Shown one piece after another: positions 1-8,642 of a stretch of 64,000 nt of DNA. A program made the translations under genes and the position numbers. The stretch spans positions 496,001 through 560,000 of the forward strand of contig NZ_JBFREB010000001.1 of assembly GCF_052114085.1 (NCBI RefSeq), written 5' to 3'. Numbering within the stretch: position 1 is the first letter of the stretch; the number at the start of each line of letters is the position of its first letter. This DNA is from Leifsonia sp052114085. Lineage in GTDB: Bacteria; Actinomycetota; Actinomycetes; Actinomycetales; Microbacteriaceae. The notes under the pieces are model-generated. The model ran no database searches and had not been told where the DNA came from. It was given only the letters and a program-made list of their open reading frames with translations.

Positions 1-2
1 AG

Positions 3-977
3 ATGATCGAGACGCAGACGCGTCCGCAGCTGTACACCGGCGAACTGCTGCTCGACATCGTGGCAGGCAGGGAGCTGGCCGACGGGCTCGCCCAGCGGCA
101 CGGAGCCCGGGCGGTCGCCGTCGCGATGTCGCCGATGCGCCTGCGGCCGCACGTGACGGAAGACCCGCGCTACGCCACCATGATCGAGCGCTACGGGCTC
201 ACCGCTCGCAGGACCCTGGTGTGCGGTTTCCATGTGCACGTCGGCATCGATTCACGCGAGGAGGGCGTGGCGGTGCTCGACCGCATCCGCACCTGGCTGC
301 CGACCCTGTTGGCCCTGAGCGCGAACTCGCCGTACTTCGGCGGGACCGACACCGGGCACGCGAGTTACCGGTTCGTCGCGTGGCACCAGTGGCAGAGCGC
401 CGGTCCGACCGACGTTTTCGGGTCGGTGGAGGCATACGACCGATTCGAGCGGTTCCTCGTCGACACCGGCGTCATCCTCGACACGGGGATGCTGTACCTC
501 GACGCGCGCGTGTCGCGGAAGCATCCCACCGTCGAGGTGCGGGTTGCCGACGTCTGCCTCGACGCGCGCGACGCCGCCGTGATCGCTGCGATCGTGCGGG
601 CGCTGGTGGATACCGCGATCGCCGAGTGGCGCGCCGGCATCCCGCCCGCCGCAGTGCCGTCCGCCGCCCTGCGGCTCGCTGAGTGGCAGGCGGCGCTCAC
701 CGGTGTCGCCGGGTCGCTTCCGCACCCGGTCACGTGGCGGGAGACGTCGGCCGTGGACGCGGTGCAGGCGCTGCTCACCCATGCGACGGACGCCCTCGAG
801 GCGAACGGCGATTTCGCGCTGGTCCAGCGCGGTGTGGCGCGCATCCATGCAACCGGGGGAGGGGCCGGCCGGCAGCGCGCCGCGTTCACCCGGCGGGGGA
901 GGATGCGCGATGTCGTGGCGCTCGCCGTGACGGCTACGCACGAGCAGGCGGAGGACGACGACCAGGTCGTCGCCTGA
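3..977 (+). CDS. Carboxylate-amine ligase, glutamate-cysteine ligase type 2 (YbdK family), 5'-truncated by window edge
   Basis: Members of this family ligate a carboxylate to an amine, as in gamma-glutamylcysteine synthesis, using ATP. The visible 324 residues contain the family motif GFHVHVGI (around residue 75) and the later block RKHPTVEVRVADVCLDARDA, typical of YbdK-type enzymes. Family members usually carry about 50 more N-terminal residues with the first substrate-binding glutamates (VEEE-type motif), which are absent here. The ATG at position 3 is therefore probably internal and the gene starts upstream of the window. No linked gene hints at a specific substrate; actinobacteria often carry several paralogues. 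Confidence 0.85.
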   Translation: MIETQTRPQLYTGELLLDIVAGRELADGLAQRHGARAVAVAMSPMRLRPHVTEDPRYATMIERYGLTARRTLVCGFHVHVGIDSREEGVAVLDRIRTWLPTLLALSANSPYFGGTDTGHASYRFVAWHQWQSAGPTDVFGSVEAYDRFERFLVDTGVILDTGMLYLDARVSRKHPTVEVRVADVCLDARDAAVIAAIVRALVDTAIAEWRAGIPPAAVPSAALRLAEWQAALTGVAGSLPHPVTWRETSAVDAVQALLTHATDALEANGDFALVQRGVARIHATGGGAGRQRAAFTRRGRMRDVVALAVTATHEQAEDDDQVVA

Positions 978-1038
978 CCATCCACGCGAGGCGCCACGTA
1001 CCCTTCCCCGCAGGCGGGATCGCGCCTATCCTGCGGTC

Positions 1039-1308
1039 ATGACGGAGAAGGAGCTTGCGCACCAGCATGCCGTCTACACATACGGGTCGGTGCCGTTGAC
1101 CCTGATGTACAGCCCGACCGCGACGGCGGCGTGGGAGGTGTACTTCGGCGGAGAGTACCTCGGCCTCATCGAGGAGGTGCACAGCTCCGACGAGCTGTGG
1201 TCGGCCTTCGTGGCGCGTCTCCCGGGCGAGGAGGATGCGGGGGAGGGCATTCCCGCCCGCGACTGGCGGGTCGCCGTCGATATCCTTGCGGGGCGCGCCG
1301 GACTCTGA
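1039..1308 (+). CDS. Small hypothetical protein (89 aa)
   Basis: This is a short acidic soluble protein that I do not recognise. It has no signal peptide or membrane segment. The tract YSPTATAAWEVYFGGEYLGLIEEV could form a small beta-rich fold. The ATG at 1039 lies 61 bases after the preceding ligase gene on the same strand, so the two may be cotranscribed. The composition is normal for the region, and it reads as a real small lineage gene rather than noise. Confidence 0.6.
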   Translation: MTEKELAHQHAVYTYGSVPLTLMYSPTATAAWEVYFGGEYLGLIEEVHSSDELWSAFVARLPGEEDAGEGIPARDWRVAVDILAGRAGL

Positions 1309-1338
1309 GCGCCCCCGCACCCCGACCCGGTCCTGGGA

Positions 1339-1545
1339 TCAAAAGGCGAACTGCGACCACTCGGACCGTGCCAAGGCGACCTGCTCACCGCGGGAAGCGA
1401 CGATCCACGACTCCGGGGTGCACGCCAGGTAGGTGCAGAGCAGGGTCTGGCTGGTCCAGCCGTCCGCCGAGCGAATCCAGCGCACGAGGTGTACGTCCTG
1501 ACCCGGTTTCGGAACGTTCCCGATCGGTGTCTCGAATGTCGTCAC
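1339..1545 (-). CDS. Small hypothetical protein (68 aa)
   Basis: This short protein on the minus strand is not recognised. It has two cysteines and three tryptophans and no membrane segment. The GTG start at 1545 is supported by a purine-rich GGGGAGGGG ribosome-binding tract just upstream (about 1552-1560). The gene converges on the 89-aa gene and shares its orientation with the next small gene. Confidence 0.55.
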   Translation of the reverse strand: MTTFETPIGNVPKPGQDVHLVRWIRSADGWTSQTLLCTYLACTPESWIVASRGEQVALARSEWSQFAF

Positions 1546-1624
1546 GCTGCACCCCTCCCCAGGTGGCCCGTCTACGACAGACCCTAGCGGGGTACACGAC
1601 CGGGGGACAAGAGTTCCCGATGGA

Positions 1625-1786
1625 TCAGTTGCCGCTGTCGTCCTCCAGCGGGTCGAACGCGTCGTGCTCCGGTTCGACGATTCCGTCCGCGTCGTACGGT
1701 CCCTCGTCGCCGCCCTCCGCGATCGCGTCGACGTCGATCGGCTCGCCCGATGACGTCTCCGGCCAGTTCTCCTTGGCGTCGGTCAT
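1625..1786 (-). CDS. Very small acidic hypothetical protein (53 aa)
   Basis: This ORF of 53 codons encodes a strongly acidic peptide with many Asp/Glu and no cysteine, starting MTDAKENWPE and ending LEDDSGN. An ATG at 1786 follows a GGAAGGGG ribosome-binding tract at suitable distance, which makes translation credible despite the length. No function can be assigned. Low-complexity acidic proteins of this size are often annotated as hypothetical in this bacterial group. Confidence 0.5.
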   Translation of the reverse strand: MTDAKENWPETSSGEPIDVDAIAEGGDEGPYDADGIVEPEHDAFDPLEDDSGN

Positions 1787-1957
1787 GGCACACCCCTTCC
1801 TGGATGCTCTCAGCGCGATCGTAGACGGCCGTGGCGACTGCGAGAAGCCCGGACTTCTGACACACTCACGTTGATATGCATGTATGAAATTGACGAAGTG
1901 GAGTGCTCAGCATATTGTCGACCCGGCGAGGAACACGACTCGCCCGAAGGGAGCGAC

Positions 1958-2242
1958 ATGACGATTCGAAAACTGCTGGCGGCGAGTGCTGTCGCGGCGG
2001 CGATCCTCACGGGAGTCGGAATCGACACCGCACGCGCTCCGGAAGCATCCGCGGTCGAGTGCGTACAGAGCGTCTCGACGTGGCAGGCGTACAACAAGTG
2101 TGCTGGGGTACCCGCTCGCCACTGGGATGCGATCCGAAACTCGGCGTCGAAGTACGGAAACTGGGCCTCGGCAGGGCAGTGGTCCAAGCAGACGTCCTGT
2201 TGGGCCAATGTCGTTTCGTTCGGGTACTCGCTGAAGGCCTAG
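1958..2242 (+). CDS. Small secreted cysteine-containing peptide, bacteriocin-like
   Basis: The 94-residue precursor begins MTIRKLLAASAVAAAILTG, a classical Sec signal peptide. The likely cleavage after PEASA leaves a mature peptide of about 62 residues with three cysteines and five tryptophans. The ATG at 1958 is preferred over an upstream in-frame ATG (1871) because it follows a GAAGGGAG ribosome-binding site and begins the signal peptide. The C-terminal pattern WASAGQWSKQTSCW...FGYS loosely recalls the lactococcin-972 bacteriocin family (AGxWS followed by a final aromatic segment), but the match is weak. It is the first gene of a tight cluster encoding a lipoprotein, an adaptor, an ABC ATPase and a permease, which is the setting expected for an exported antimicrobial or signalling peptide. 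Confidence 0.65.
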   Translation: MTIRKLLAASAVAAAILTGVGIDTARAPEASAVECVQSVSTWQAYNKCAGVPARHWDAIRNSASKYGNWASAGQWSKQTSCWANVVSFGYSLKA

Positions 2243-2248
2243 AGAAGC

Positions 2249-2851
2249 GTGCGTGGCCGTACAGCAGGAGGCGCTGTTCTCGCAGTGATGATCGCGGCGG
2301 GTTCAGCCGGCTGCTCGTCGTCCGGCATGGCTGGGCAGCCGTCCCCCGCCATCTCGGTGACCGGGCCGTGGGCAAACGAGTTCACGAGTGCGTACGCCAG
2401 CGCCACGAGCGACTACGAGCGGGGCGTGCTGCACGATGGCGAGGTCACGGCGGCCGAATACGAGCAGACGAAGGCGCATCTGCGTTCGTGCCTCGACGAT
2501 TCGGGATACACCATCACCTGGGACGCCCGCGGCGGGTTCGAACTCGGTTCTGTATCCGGCTCCTACCCGGAAGACTTCTTCGAGCGCTCGGATCCCGTGC
2601 TCCAGAAATGCGAGTCGTCCTGGGCGGGCTCCGTCCTGTACCTGTACGAGCAAGTTCGCCGTAATCCGGGGAAGCGAGACGAAGCGACCATCCAAGTCGC
2701 GTGCCTGCGTGGTGTCGGGCTTGTCGACGTGACTTACAGCACTAGGCGCTGGTCTCAGGACAATGAGAAGGACCACTTCCCGTTCGACTCGCAGTCCGAC
2801 GGTGCCCGTCGGTGCGCCCTGGATCCGCTCGGACTCTGGTACTCGCCGTGA
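2249..2851 (+). CDS. Putative lipoprotein of the peptide/ABC cluster (200 aa)
   Basis: The N-terminus MRGRTAGGAVLAVMIAAGSAGCSSS is a signal peptide ending in a lipobox-like SAGC, so the protein is probably lipid-anchored on the outer face of the membrane. The rest is an unrecognised soluble domain of about 175 residues with three further cysteines. Translation starts at GTG 2249, only six bases after the peptide gene. The stop overlaps the next start (GTGA), which implies coupled expression. Its place between the secreted peptide and the transport genes suggests an immunity or peptide-handling role, but that is inference. Confidence 0.6.
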   Translation: MRGRTAGGAVLAVMIAAGSAGCSSSGMAGQPSPAISVTGPWANEFTSAYASATSDYERGVLHDGEVTAAEYEQTKAHLRSCLDDSGYTITWDARGGFELGSVSGSYPEDFFERSDPVLQKCESSWAGSVLYLYEQVRRNPGKRDEATIQVACLRGVGLVDVTYSTRRWSQDNEKDHFPFDSQSDGARRCALDPLGLWYSP

Positions 2852-3888
2852 AAAAGCGTTGGGCCATCTCTCGGAGCGTGCTGGGCATCGTCGTCATCAT
2901 CGGATGCAGTCTGGTCTGCGCTGCTGCCGCGCTGAGCGTTCGGGTGCCGCCACCCGGCACCCTGGCAACCGCCCGTCCTGCGACAACGGCCGCGGTCACC
3001 GAACGCGCATTCGAAGATCGTCGGGACGTGCAGCTCACCGTCGTGACCGGTGCCCCGGCGGTCGTTTCCGCACCGCGCCCGGGGAAGCTGACGGCTCTCG
3101 ACTGCACACCTCACACCGCATTGCTCTCCGGAACCGCTCCGATAGCGATCGACGGTCGCAGGCTCATCCTGCTGGCGACGGCGGTACCCCTCTGGCGCAG
3201 CCTTGCGCCGGGCGACCGCGGTGACGATGTTGCTGCGCTGCAGCGGGAGCTGACGCGTCTCGGCCACGCGAGCGCGGAGGACGGCGTCATAGGCTCGTCG
3301 ACTCTCGCGGCGATCGCTGGCCTGCGCGCTGCCCTCGGGCTTCCTCCGGAGGCCAGGCGAGGCGTAGACCCGGCAGATTTCGCTTGGTCACCCCATGCCG
3401 AAGCGCGCGTCGAATCCTGCGTCGCTGCCGTTGGGAAGCCGGTGATCGAGGGTACCGAGCTGATCACATTCCCGGTTGCCGTGGTATCCGCGCGCCTGGC
3501 ATCGGTGCCTGCCGACCGCGCTCCCGGCCCGCGACTCATCACTTCGGGCGACGCTGAGATCGCGACTGATGACGACGGGGCCGTCGATGGCGCTGACGCT
3601 CTCCTGAAGGTGTCGGAGCTGCCGGAGTTCCGCGCGAAGGCGGCAACGGCAGGCGAAGTCACCATTCCTGTTGGATGGTCGCTCCGCTCGCCGCTTGCCG
3701 TGCTGGTGGTCCCACCGACCGCGCTGTGGGACATCCACCGCGGGTCGGCATGCATCCTGCCTGCCCACGGACGCCCCAGGACCGTCACCATCGTCGGCTC
3801 CGACCTCGGGCAGTCCTTTGTGACAACCGACGTTAGGCCGCTCACTGAGGTGCGCGTGCGACCGCCCACGGGCACGTCGTGTCGGTGA
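2848..3888 (+). CDS. Extracytoplasmic adaptor-like protein with peptidoglycan-binding-like domain
   Basis: The 346-residue protein starts at GTG 2848, overlapping the previous stop, with MKKRW and one N-terminal transmembrane segment. The bulk is therefore outside the membrane. Residues about 110-155 (LAPGDRGDDVAALQRELTRLG...GVIGSSTLAAIAGLRAALGL) match the PG_binding_1 repeat pattern, inserted in a body resembling periplasmic adaptor (HlyD/MacA-like) proteins. It directly precedes an ABC ATPase and a permease, so it probably completes a MacA/MacB-like transporter adapted to a single-membrane cell. No obvious long coiled-coil hairpin is visible. The domain reading is moderately certain; the transport role is inferred from neighbours. 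Confidence 0.6.
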   Translation: MKKRWAISRSVLGIVVIIGCSLVCAAAALSVRVPPPGTLATARPATTAAVTERAFEDRRDVQLTVVTGAPAVVSAPRPGKLTALDCTPHTALLSGTAPIAIDGRRLILLATAVPLWRSLAPGDRGDDVAALQRELTRLGHASAEDGVIGSSTLAAIAGLRAALGLPPEARRGVDPADFAWSPHAEARVESCVAAVGKPVIEGTELITFPVAVVSARLASVPADRAPGPRLITSGDAEIATDDDGAVDGADALLKVSELPEFRAKAATAGEVTIPVGWSLRSPLAVLVVPPTALWDIHRGSACILPAHGRPRTVTIVGSDLGQSFVTTDVRPLTEVRVRPPTGTSCR

Positions 3889-4481
3889 GCCTCGTCGCTG
3901 TGAGTCACTCATTCGAGAGCAGACTCTTCGTGCCCATCACACATACGTTCACGCCAGGACAGATCACCGGAATCATCGGACCGAGCGGATGCGGCAAGTC
4001 CACGCTTCTCGCGATCATCGCAGGAATGGTCGTCCCGACCGAGGGCGCGGTCGAACGCGACATGGACTCGAGCGTGTGGGTGTTCCAGAACCCTCACGGA
4101 GTGCCGCAGCGATCGGCGCTCGATCATGTGACGCTTCCCCTCCTGGCGCGCGGCCTCACTCGCCGTCAGGCCGAGGCGGAAGGGAGACGCCTCCTTGTCG
4201 CATTCGGGTTGGATGCGCGAGCCGGAGCGCGGTTCTCCGAGCTCTCGGGAGGGGAAGCGCAGCGCCTCATGCTGGCTCGCGCGGCGGCGGCATCGCCCGC
4301 GCTGCTCCTGATAGACGAGCCGACGGCGCAACTGGACCGCGAGATGGCGGAACAGGTGAATGCGGTCATCCGTAGGCTGGCAGGACGTGGAGCGGCGATC
4401 GCGATCGCCACACACGACGCCCGTACGCGCGCGGCTTGCGACGAGATACTCGATCTCGGCGCGGCGCCTGAGGCAGTCTGA
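3879..4481 (+). CDS. ABC transporter ATP-binding protein
   Basis: This compact 200-residue ATPase has Walker A GPSGCGKST at residues 34-42, signature LSGGE at 122-126, Walker B ALLLIDEP at 141-148 and a late switch histidine (ATHDA). The Q-loop region is VFQNP. The size and sequence match the MacB/LolD type of peptide or lipoprotein export ATPases. GTG 3879 overlaps the adaptor gene by ten bases. An alternative GTG at 3885 would give the same GTGA overlap seen earlier in the cluster. It powers the permease encoded immediately downstream. Confidence 0.85.
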   Translation: MSVSLVAVSHSFESRLFVPITHTFTPGQITGIIGPSGCGKSTLLAIIAGMVVPTEGAVERDMDSSVWVFQNPHGVPQRSALDHVTLPLLARGLTRRQAEAEGRRLLVAFGLDARAGARFSELSGGEAQRLMLARAAAASPALLLIDEPTAQLDREMAEQVNAVIRRLAGRGAAIAIATHDARTRAACDEILDLGAAPEAV

Positions 4482-4483
4482 GC

Positions 4484-5551
4484 ATGCGGATCGGCGAGGC
4501 ACTCCGCGAAGCCGGGCGAGATATCCGAACGGGAGCCGGTCGCTCCGTGCTCTTCGCCGTGCTGTTCAGCGTTTGCGCTGGGGGACTCGCGCTCGCTGCC
4601 GGTCTCGGCCAGGCGGAGGTCATCCGCAGTGCACGGGCGTACGTGTCAGCGGGAGCCGCGACATATGTCATGAAGGCGGATGATCGCATCGACGGGCGTG
4701 CCTGCGACGCACTGGCGACGCACGCTTCCGTGCAAGCCGCGGGTGCATTGCGCGAGCGCGAACGCCCGCTTGTGCCATCCGCCCTCCCTCAGACACCGAT
4801 CACCTCTTTCGAGACGAGCGCCGGCTTCGCTGATGTACTCGACTCGGGAGGTCAGCGGCGCGAAGCGGGCATCGACGTTTCCACGGATGTCGCCGAAGTG
4901 CTGGGCATCCGCCCTGGGGATCGCCTCTCAACTGGGACCGGCGAAGCCAGGATCAGTCGCGTGTTCCGGTACACCGACGACGGAAGGGATTCGCTTCTCG
5001 CATTCGCTGCGATCGGAATCGTTCCCGACGGCGAGGCACCATTCGACGCCTGTTGGGCGACGATCTGGCCCCAGGATGAGGAGGCCGTCGCCGCTCTGGG
5101 ACGCTCCGTCCTCTCGGGGAGCGGCCGCGCTGACGAGGCGCCGACTCTCATGCAACTCAACCAGACCAAGGGCACTCGGTTCGCCGAAGTGGCCTTCCTC
5201 AGTCAGACAGCGGCAAACGCACTCACGGCGGGGACGGCGGTCGCCCTCGGCGTGCTGTACGTCCTCCGGCGACGACTCTCTCTCGCCTCCGACCGTCACA
5301 TCGGTGTCGCCCGTTTCGCGCAGGTGGTGTCGCAGACTATGCAGGCGAGCGTCTGGGCGATCACCGGGACGGTTCTGGTGGGCGCGGTCTCCGTGTGCAT
5401 CTATCCCTCCGAAGGCGCGGATCGCGTCCCGCTGGTCTCCGCGACGCTGCTGACGATGGGAGTCGGCGCATCGATCGCCCTCGCTTCGTGCGCACTGACG
5501 ACGTGTCTGATCAGCGAGCGATCGCTGTTCAGGTATTTCAGAAACCGATGA
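4484..5551 (+). CDS. ABC transporter permease, MacB/FtsX-like
   Basis: The 355-residue membrane protein has one N-terminal transmembrane segment (about 22-43), a large extracytoplasmic domain (about 50-240), then three hydrophobic segments near 243-262, 290-312 and 322-345. That is the MacB/FtsX topology. It starts two bases after the ATPase stop, so the two are cotranscribed. It is somewhat shorter than typical MacB-family permeases and contains three cysteines. With the adaptor and ATPase it would form an efflux or immunity complex for the secreted peptide encoded first in the cluster. Confidence 0.7.
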   Translation: MRIGEALREAGRDIRTGAGRSVLFAVLFSVCAGGLALAAGLGQAEVIRSARAYVSAGAATYVMKADDRIDGRACDALATHASVQAAGALRERERPLVPSALPQTPITSFETSAGFADVLDSGGQRREAGIDVSTDVAEVLGIRPGDRLSTGTGEARISRVFRYTDDGRDSLLAFAAIGIVPDGEAPFDACWATIWPQDEEAVAALGRSVLSGSGRADEAPTLMQLNQTKGTRFAEVAFLSQTAANALTAGTAVALGVLYVLRRRLSLASDRHIGVARFAQVVSQTMQASVWAITGTVLVGAVSVCIYPSEGADRVPLVSATLLTMGVGASIALASCALTTCLISERSLFRYFRNR

Positions 5552-5578
5552 CGCCGGTTGCGCCGCCGACCGGGCCGG

Positions 5579-7165
5579 TCACTCGCCCGGTTCCCGGCCA
5601 GTGAGCCGCACCTCCTCCACGTCGAGGCGGCGCTGCACATCCCGCAGCACGATGTCGTCGATCTCGCCCTCGTCGCGCAGCCGCACGACCTCTTCCCGCT
5701 TGCAGTGCAGAAGGGCGAGCCGCAGCTCGGTGTCCTGGCGGCTGCGCTCGACGGCCTCGTCGCCGTCGTCCGACTCGTCCTCGACCTCGAGCAGCTCCAG
5801 GTGCTCCTCGAACTCGTTCTGGATCCGCTCGCCCACCTCCGGGTCGACGCCCAGGCGGCGCACCAGCTCGGGCAACTCGTCGAGGGCCGCCCGCGTCGCA
5901 GTGGTCTCGGCGAGACGCAGCTCGTGCCCGACCGACTCGTCCGACGGGAGGCGGGCCCAGCGGACCAACGCCGGGAGGAGCAGCCCTTGGACGACGAGGG
6001 TCACGATGATCACGCCGGTGGTCACGAACACGATGAAGTCGCGGCCGGGGAAGGGGTGGCCGGAGCCGATGGTCGCCGGCACGGCCAGCGCGGCGGCCAG
6101 GGAGACGGCGCCCCGGAACCCGGCGAGACTGCTGACGACCCGCCAGCGGTTGCTCATGCGCCGGGCCTTCTGCTCGGGGCGCCGATCCAGCAGACGGATG
6201 AGGAAGACCGTCGCGAACTGGAAGACGAAGCGGGCCGCCACGATGACCACCGTGACCGCGACGATGGCGACCAGACCCATCCCCAGATCGCTGGTCGCCA
6301 GCTCGCCGACGGAGCGGGGGAGTTCGATCCCGACGAGGACGAACAGGCTCGCGTTGAGAAGGAACGTCGTGAACGACCAGAACGCGTCGGACTGGCGCCG
6401 GCCCTCGGCGGCACCGATGCGGGGGCCCACCTGGCTCATGATGAGGCCGGCGACGACCACGGCCAGCACCCCGGAGGCGTGGACGAGCTCCGCGACGAGG
6501 TAGGCGGTGAAGGGAGTGAGGAGCATCACGATGTTCTGGGTGATCGCATCCCGCAGACGTCTTCGCGCCAGGATGGCCAGCCAGGCGACGAGCGCGCCGA
6601 TTGCAGCGGCCGCGAGGTAGGCGAACAGGAACGTCAGGCTGACCGCGCCGAGGCTGACATCCGCATCCCCGACGGTGAAGCCGACGGCGATCGACCAGAG
6701 CACCAGGGCCGTCCCGTCGTTCACGAGGCTCTCGGCGCGCAGGATGGTCACATTCCGGCGGGGCAGCGAGTGCGTGAAGGACGACACCGCCGTCGCGTCG
6801 GTGGGAGCGATCGCTGCGCCCAGGACCCAGGCCGGTCCCCACGGCAGCCCCATGGCATGGGCGAGGACGGCGACGGCCGCGGCGGTGAACACGACGAGCC
6901 CGGTGCTCATCAGGATGATGCTGCGGAGGTTCGACCTGATCTCCCGCAGCGAGGTGGTCAGGCTCTCCCAGTACAGGATCGCGGGGAGGAAGAGGAACAG
7001 CACCACCTCGGGAGCCAGCTCGATGTGACGGAAGAGCGGCACGAGCCCGATCAGGACGCCGAAGGCGACCAGGAGCAGCGGTTGAGCGATGCCGATGCGG
7101 CGGGCGAGCACCTTGCTCACCAGCGTCGTGACGCCGATCACGACGAGCAGTTCCAGTCCGAGCAC
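5579..7165 (-). CDS. Na+/H+ antiporter, CPA1 (NhaP/NHE-like) family
   Basis: The 528-residue protein exchanges Na+ (or K+) for protons in the family. About 12 hydrophobic segments span residues 1-400, including the transport-core motif APTDATAV (about residue 110) and RAESLVNDGTALVLW (about 140). A charged cytoplasmic tail rich in Glu/Asp follows. The GTG start at 7165 is chosen because it follows an excellent GGAGGAGG ribosome-binding site and begins the first membrane helix. The much longer open frame upstream is only a shadow of the permease gene on the other strand. The gene converges with the ABC permease, 27 bases apart. Confidence 0.9.
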   Translation of the reverse strand: MLGLELLVVIGVTTLVSKVLARRIGIAQPLLLVAFGVLIGLVPLFRHIELAPEVVLFLFLPAILYWESLTTSLREIRSNLRSIILMSTGLVVFTAAAVAVLAHAMGLPWGPAWVLGAAIAPTDATAVSSFTHSLPRRNVTILRAESLVNDGTALVLWSIAVGFTVGDADVSLGAVSLTFLFAYLAAAAIGALVAWLAILARRRLRDAITQNIVMLLTPFTAYLVAELVHASGVLAVVVAGLIMSQVGPRIGAAEGRRQSDAFWSFTTFLLNASLFVLVGIELPRSVGELATSDLGMGLVAIVAVTVVIVAARFVFQFATVFLIRLLDRRPEQKARRMSNRWRVVSSLAGFRGAVSLAAALAVPATIGSGHPFPGRDFIVFVTTGVIIVTLVVQGLLLPALVRWARLPSDESVGHELRLAETTATRAALDELPELVRRLGVDPEVGERIQNEFEEHLELLEVEDESDDGDEAVERSRQDTELRLALLHCKREEVVRLRDEGEIDDIVLRDVQRRLDVEEVRLTGREPGE

Positions 7166-7279
7166 GCGGCCTCCTCCAGCACACATCCTCCCGCGACTTG
7201 GGGGACGGCGTAACCGGCAGGGGCCGGAAAGTGAGCCCGGAGTAACCACGGTGTCGGCGGTCCGCGCCATCATGGGGAT

Positions 7280-8620
7280 ATGACGGAACGCGGGCCCTCG
7301 AACACGCGCGCCCGCGGTCAAGATCACGAGCTCCCCGACCCGCGGGTGCCTGCTGCTCCGGAGGGGCGGCTCGGCGTGGCCGGCGGCACCGCACTCTACG
7401 TCGCGGCCGTGCTGGGGACCGGCATCCTGGTGCTCCCGGCGCTCGCGGCCGCGGCTGCGGGACCCGGCGCGATCATCGCGGTCGCAGCGCTCGCACTCAT
7501 CTCGGTGCCGCTCGCCGGCACCTTCGCCGCACTCGCCCGCCGGCATCCGGATGCGGGAGGGGTGGCCACGTTCGCGCGGCGCGCGTTCGGGCCCGACGCC
7601 GCCCGCGTCATCGGATATTGGTTCTTCTTCGGCACGCCGATCGGGGCTCCGATCGCCGCGCTGATGACCGCCCGCTACGTCGTCGCCGTGATCGGCGGCG
7701 ATACGGCGAGCACCACGCTGATCGCCGTGGCCCTGATGGTCGTTCCCATCGCGGTGACCTCGTTCGGCGTGCGGTTCGCCGCGTCCGTGCAACTCGTCCT
7801 GTCGGCGGCGCTCGTCGCGGTTCTCGTGTTCGTCCTTGCCGTCGCGGCCCCCCACGGCCAGCCGGCCCATCTGCAGCCGCTGCTCCCGCACGGATGGGCG
7901 GGGGTCGGCCTTGCGATGAGCCTCTACATCTGGGCGTTCGCGGGGTGGGAGGCGGTCGCCGGCATCGGCGGGGAGTTCCGGAACCCGCGTCGGGACATCC
8001 CTCGCGCCACCGCGCTTGCGCTGATCATCGTCTCGGTCGCGTACCTCGCCATCCAGGCGGTCACGGTTCTGGTGCTCGGCGACCGGGCGGCGTCGACCGC
8101 CGTTCCGCTGCTCGAGCTGGTTCAGGTCGGCACGGGGCCGAGTGGCGGTGTGGTGGTCGCCGTGATCGCGGCGATCGTCGTCACCGGCGTGTTCAACGCC
8201 TACCTGGCGGCGTTCAGCAAACTCGGCGCGGCGATGGGACGCGACGGCGACCTCCCCGCCTGGTTCGGTCGCGGTGTCGAGAACGGCGCGGTCGCCCGTC
8301 GTGGCCTTCTGCTCTCCACCGGCGTGATGGCCGTCTACTCGGTGATCGTCCTGGCGAGCGGCGACCTGCAGCCCTTCATCCTCATCCAGACCAGCTTCGC
8401 GGCGGCCGTCTACGGGCTCGGCGTCGCCTCGGCGCTGCGGCTCCTGCCCACGCGCTCCCTCGGCTGGTGGATGGCTCTGCTCTCGTGTGCGCTCGCCGGC
8501 GGGCTGCTGGTGCTGGCCGGCTGGCACCTGGCGTTCCCTGCGGCCGTCGCCGTCGTGGCGCTCGGGGTCGGGGCGCTGGTCCGGATGGCGCGACGCCGCT
8601 CCGGAAGACGGACCGCGTGA
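7280..8620 (+). CDS. APC-superfamily amino-acid permease (YjeH-like)
   Basis: This 446-residue protein is a membrane carrier with about 12 hydrophobic helices. The first is preceded by a 30-residue hydrophilic N-terminus, and the motif GTALYVAAVLGTGILVLPALAA is the characteristic APC helix-1 unwound region (GTGIL). The family moves amino acids with protons; the closest general type is YjeH-like exporters, but substrate cannot be read from sequence. The ATG at 7280 is about 115 bases from the divergent antiporter gene. An MFS gene follows 22 bases later on the same strand, so they may be cotranscribed. Confidence 0.85.
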   Translation: MTERGPSNTRARGQDHELPDPRVPAAPEGRLGVAGGTALYVAAVLGTGILVLPALAAAAAGPGAIIAVAALALISVPLAGTFAALARRHPDAGGVATFARRAFGPDAARVIGYWFFFGTPIGAPIAALMTARYVVAVIGGDTASTTLIAVALMVVPIAVTSFGVRFAASVQLVLSAALVAVLVFVLAVAAPHGQPAHLQPLLPHGWAGVGLAMSLYIWAFAGWEAVAGIGGEFRNPRRDIPRATALALIIVSVAYLAIQAVTVLVLGDRAASTAVPLLELVQVGTGPSGGVVVAVIAAIVVTGVFNAYLAAFSKLGAAMGRDGDLPAWFGRGVENGAVARRGLLLSTGVMAVYSVIVLASGDLQPFILIQTSFAAAVYGLGVASALRLLPTRSLGWWMALLSCALAGGLLVLAGWHLAFPAAVAVVALGVGALVRMARRRSGRRTA

Positions 8621-8642
8621 CCCTCGGCCTAGGCTGGGCGTC

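Noticed and set aside
5555..5580. Intrinsic terminator between the ABC permease and the antiporter
   Set aside because: The GACCGG/CCGGTC pairing is short and imperfect, and no T-run follows; not strong enough to list.
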